From Actinomycetales bacterium (GTDB taxonomy: Bacteria > Actinomycetota > Actinomycetes > Actinomycetales > Dermatophilaceae), in contig JADJVI010000027.1 in assembly GCA_016710645.1 (NCBI GenBank), forward strand, positions 1-64,000: 64,000 bases of DNA, written 5' to 3'. The number at the start of each line of letters is the position of its first letter. Position 1 is the first letter of the stretch. Both the position numbers and the translations under genes were made by a program. The notes beneath the pieces are model-generated. The model had not been told where the DNA came from, ran no database searches, and worked only from the letters and a program-made list of their open reading frames with translations. Shown here in pieces: positions 62,906 through 64,000 of this stretch.

Positions 62906-64000
62906 AGCTGAAGGTCACCCTGCGCGGTGAGTCCGGTCGAGACGCACAGGACATCCAGATCACGGCGGACGCTACGGCCACCATCGGGGACGTCGCTTCG
63001 GCGCTCGCCGGCGCCACGAGATCCCCGTTGGCCGCGGCCGCAGAGGGCGTGACCATGCGCGTCACCGAGACGTCCGGCCGGGGGAGCGAACCGCTGAACC
63101 CCAGGGTCTCGCTGCTTGACTCCGGAATCCGCTCTGGATCGTTCATCGAACTCGTGCCGCCCGAGCAGCGCCGCAGTACGCGCGGGCGAACTGTCGCGCT
63201 GCTGCGGGTCATCGCAGGTCCCGACGCTGGTATCGAAGTACCACTCCCCGCAGGTGCATCGGTGGTCGGCCGCTCGGTCGAGTGCGACGTGCAACTGAGC
63301 GATCCCCTGGTGTCCAAGAAGCACGCGATCATCAACGTCGGCGACCGAGTGGAGATCCTCGACAACAAGTCCGCCAACGGTGTCCTGGTCGGTGGTACGC
63401 GAGTGGGTCGGGTGCAATTGGGGCCGGGCGACGCTGCAGTCCTCGGGAACACGACGATTGCCCTCACGCTCCATGGCACGGGAGACGCTGTCGAATCACT
63501 GAGCACGGACATCCCCTTCGTGCGTCCCCCCCGGGTCGTCCCTCGCGTCCCCCATCGGACGATCTCCGTGCCTGAGGTGCCCTCGCCTCGGGAACCAGCG
63601 CCCTTCCCGTGGCTGGCCATGGTGGCCCCGTTGGTCATGGGAGCAGTGATGTTCGCAACGACCCGTTCGGCCATGAGCTTGGTCTTCGTAGCACTCAGCC
63701 CGGTTCTCATGCTCGGCAACTACATCGACACGCGTCTGCGTGCCAAGCGCAAACACATCGCAGAGGTCGCAGTCTTCGAAGCCGGGCTGGTGGGTCTGCG
63801 AAGCGCGCTGAGCGAAGACCAGGCGGAGGAACGGGCCGCGATGCTGGCGACCCACCCGTCCCTTGAGGCATGTATCGGCGCGGTTCCTGCACTCGATGGA
63901 CTGCTGTGGTCGCGTCGGGCCGAGCACCCGCAGTTCCTGCAGTTGCGATTGGGAATCGGTGACATTCCTCCGGCCGTGACGATTGAGGGTGAACGGTCAG
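62902..64000 (+). CDS. FHA-containing EccC/EssC-type FtsK/SpoIIIE ATPase, 3' end outside window
   Basis: An open frame from ATG 62902 runs off the window with 366 residues visible. The N-terminus has a ubiquitin/EssC-like beta domain (about 1-95), then an FHA domain (about 100-195; VVGRSVECDVQL, LVSKKHAII, DNKSANGVLVGG), then two membrane segments (about 234-276) and the start of a cytoplasmic domain (HPQFLQLRLGIGDIP) as in EssC/EccC secretion ATPases. The ATPase domains lie beyond 64000, so the class is inferred from architecture. It makes the operon a candidate type VII-like secretion locus. Confidence 0.8.
   Translation, partial: MKLKVTLRGESGRDAQDIQITADATATIGDVASALAGATRSPLAAAAEGVTMRVTETSGRGSEPLNPRVSLLDSGIRSGSFIELVPPEQRRSTRGRTVALLRVIAGPDAGIEVPLPAGASVVGRSVECDVQLSDPLVSKKHAIINVGDRVEILDNKSANGVLVGGTRVGRVQLGPGDAAVLGNTTIALTLHGTGDAVESLSTDIPFVRPPRVVPRVPHRTISVPEVPSPREPAPFPWLAMVAPLVMGAVMFATTRSAMSLVFVALSPVLMLGNYIDTRLRAKRKHIAEVAVFEAGLVGLRSALSEDQAEERAAMLATHPSLEACIGAVPALDGLLWSRRAEHPQFLQLRLGIGDIPPAVTIEGERS

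Overview
This window comes from a high-GC actinobacterial chromosome, most likely a member of the Micrococcales near Intrasporangiaceae, Dermatophilaceae or Dermacoccaceae. The grounds are very high GC, many GTG starts, ATGA/GTGA stop-start overlaps, and classic actinobacterial gene order: dacB - zinc metalloprotease - tilS - hpt - ftsH - folE - folP - folBK - DUF3180, then nadB - nadC ... lysS - lsr2, and clpC ... mutY - disA - radA. Genus cannot be decided from the sequence alone.

Layout. 1-3.5 kb: the end of a DUF4921 (GalT-like) gene, a secreted NlpC/P60 peptidoglycan hydrolase and pyrophosphatase. 3.6-13.2 kb: cell-wall carboxypeptidase, metalloprotease, tRNA lysidine synthetase (frameshifted as read), purine salvage, FtsH and the folate operon. 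13.2-19.8 kb: an orphan NuoD-like protein with a membrane protein, a P450, a truncated DUF2520 protein and NAD biosynthesis. 19.8-21.9 kb: a DUF559-type nuclease-like gene flanked by related repeats, then an AAA ATPase. 22-24.3 kb: lysS, a small membrane protein and lsr2. 24.4-28.7 kb: a DNA end-joining and repair island (LigD polymerase, ATP-dependent ligase, Ku, Nei-type glycosylase). 28.9-39 kb: clpC, argA, a tandem universal stress protein, mutY, disA, radA and a methyltransferase. 39-45.3 kb: a cysteine-rich unknown, a TIM-barrel enzyme, proline metabolism, two acetyltransferases and an AcuC/HDAC-like deacetylase.

45.7-64 kb is one long co-directional operon: a 2,016-residue surface protein built of Ig-like/tandem-95 and fibronectin III repeats, a MoxR ATPase, a DUF58 protein, a transglutaminase-like membrane protein without its catalytic Cys, an RDD-FHA membrane protein, a PP2C phosphatase, a zinc-ribbon FHA protein, a transmembrane Ser/Thr kinase with an outer FN3-like domain, an FHA/winged-helix-like protein, and the start of an FHA-bearing EccC/EssC-type (type VII secretion) ATPase cut by the window edge. 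The core resembles the kinase-FN3-AAA-DUF58-transglutaminase ('PFNA') cluster of bifidobacteria. A recurring acidic/Gly-Asp-Thr-aliphatic peptide appears in the linkers of several of these proteins and is a candidate phospho-threonine docking signal for the four FHA domains.

A second window-wide signal is a short word, GTATGCC / GGCATAC, usually extended to GTATGCCG(TG), which I count about 80 times in both orientations, inside and outside genes, against about 6-7 expected from composition. It is sparse in the 45-64 kb operon and absent from the DUF559 locus, and it forms perfect hairpin pairs upstream of lysS and clpC.
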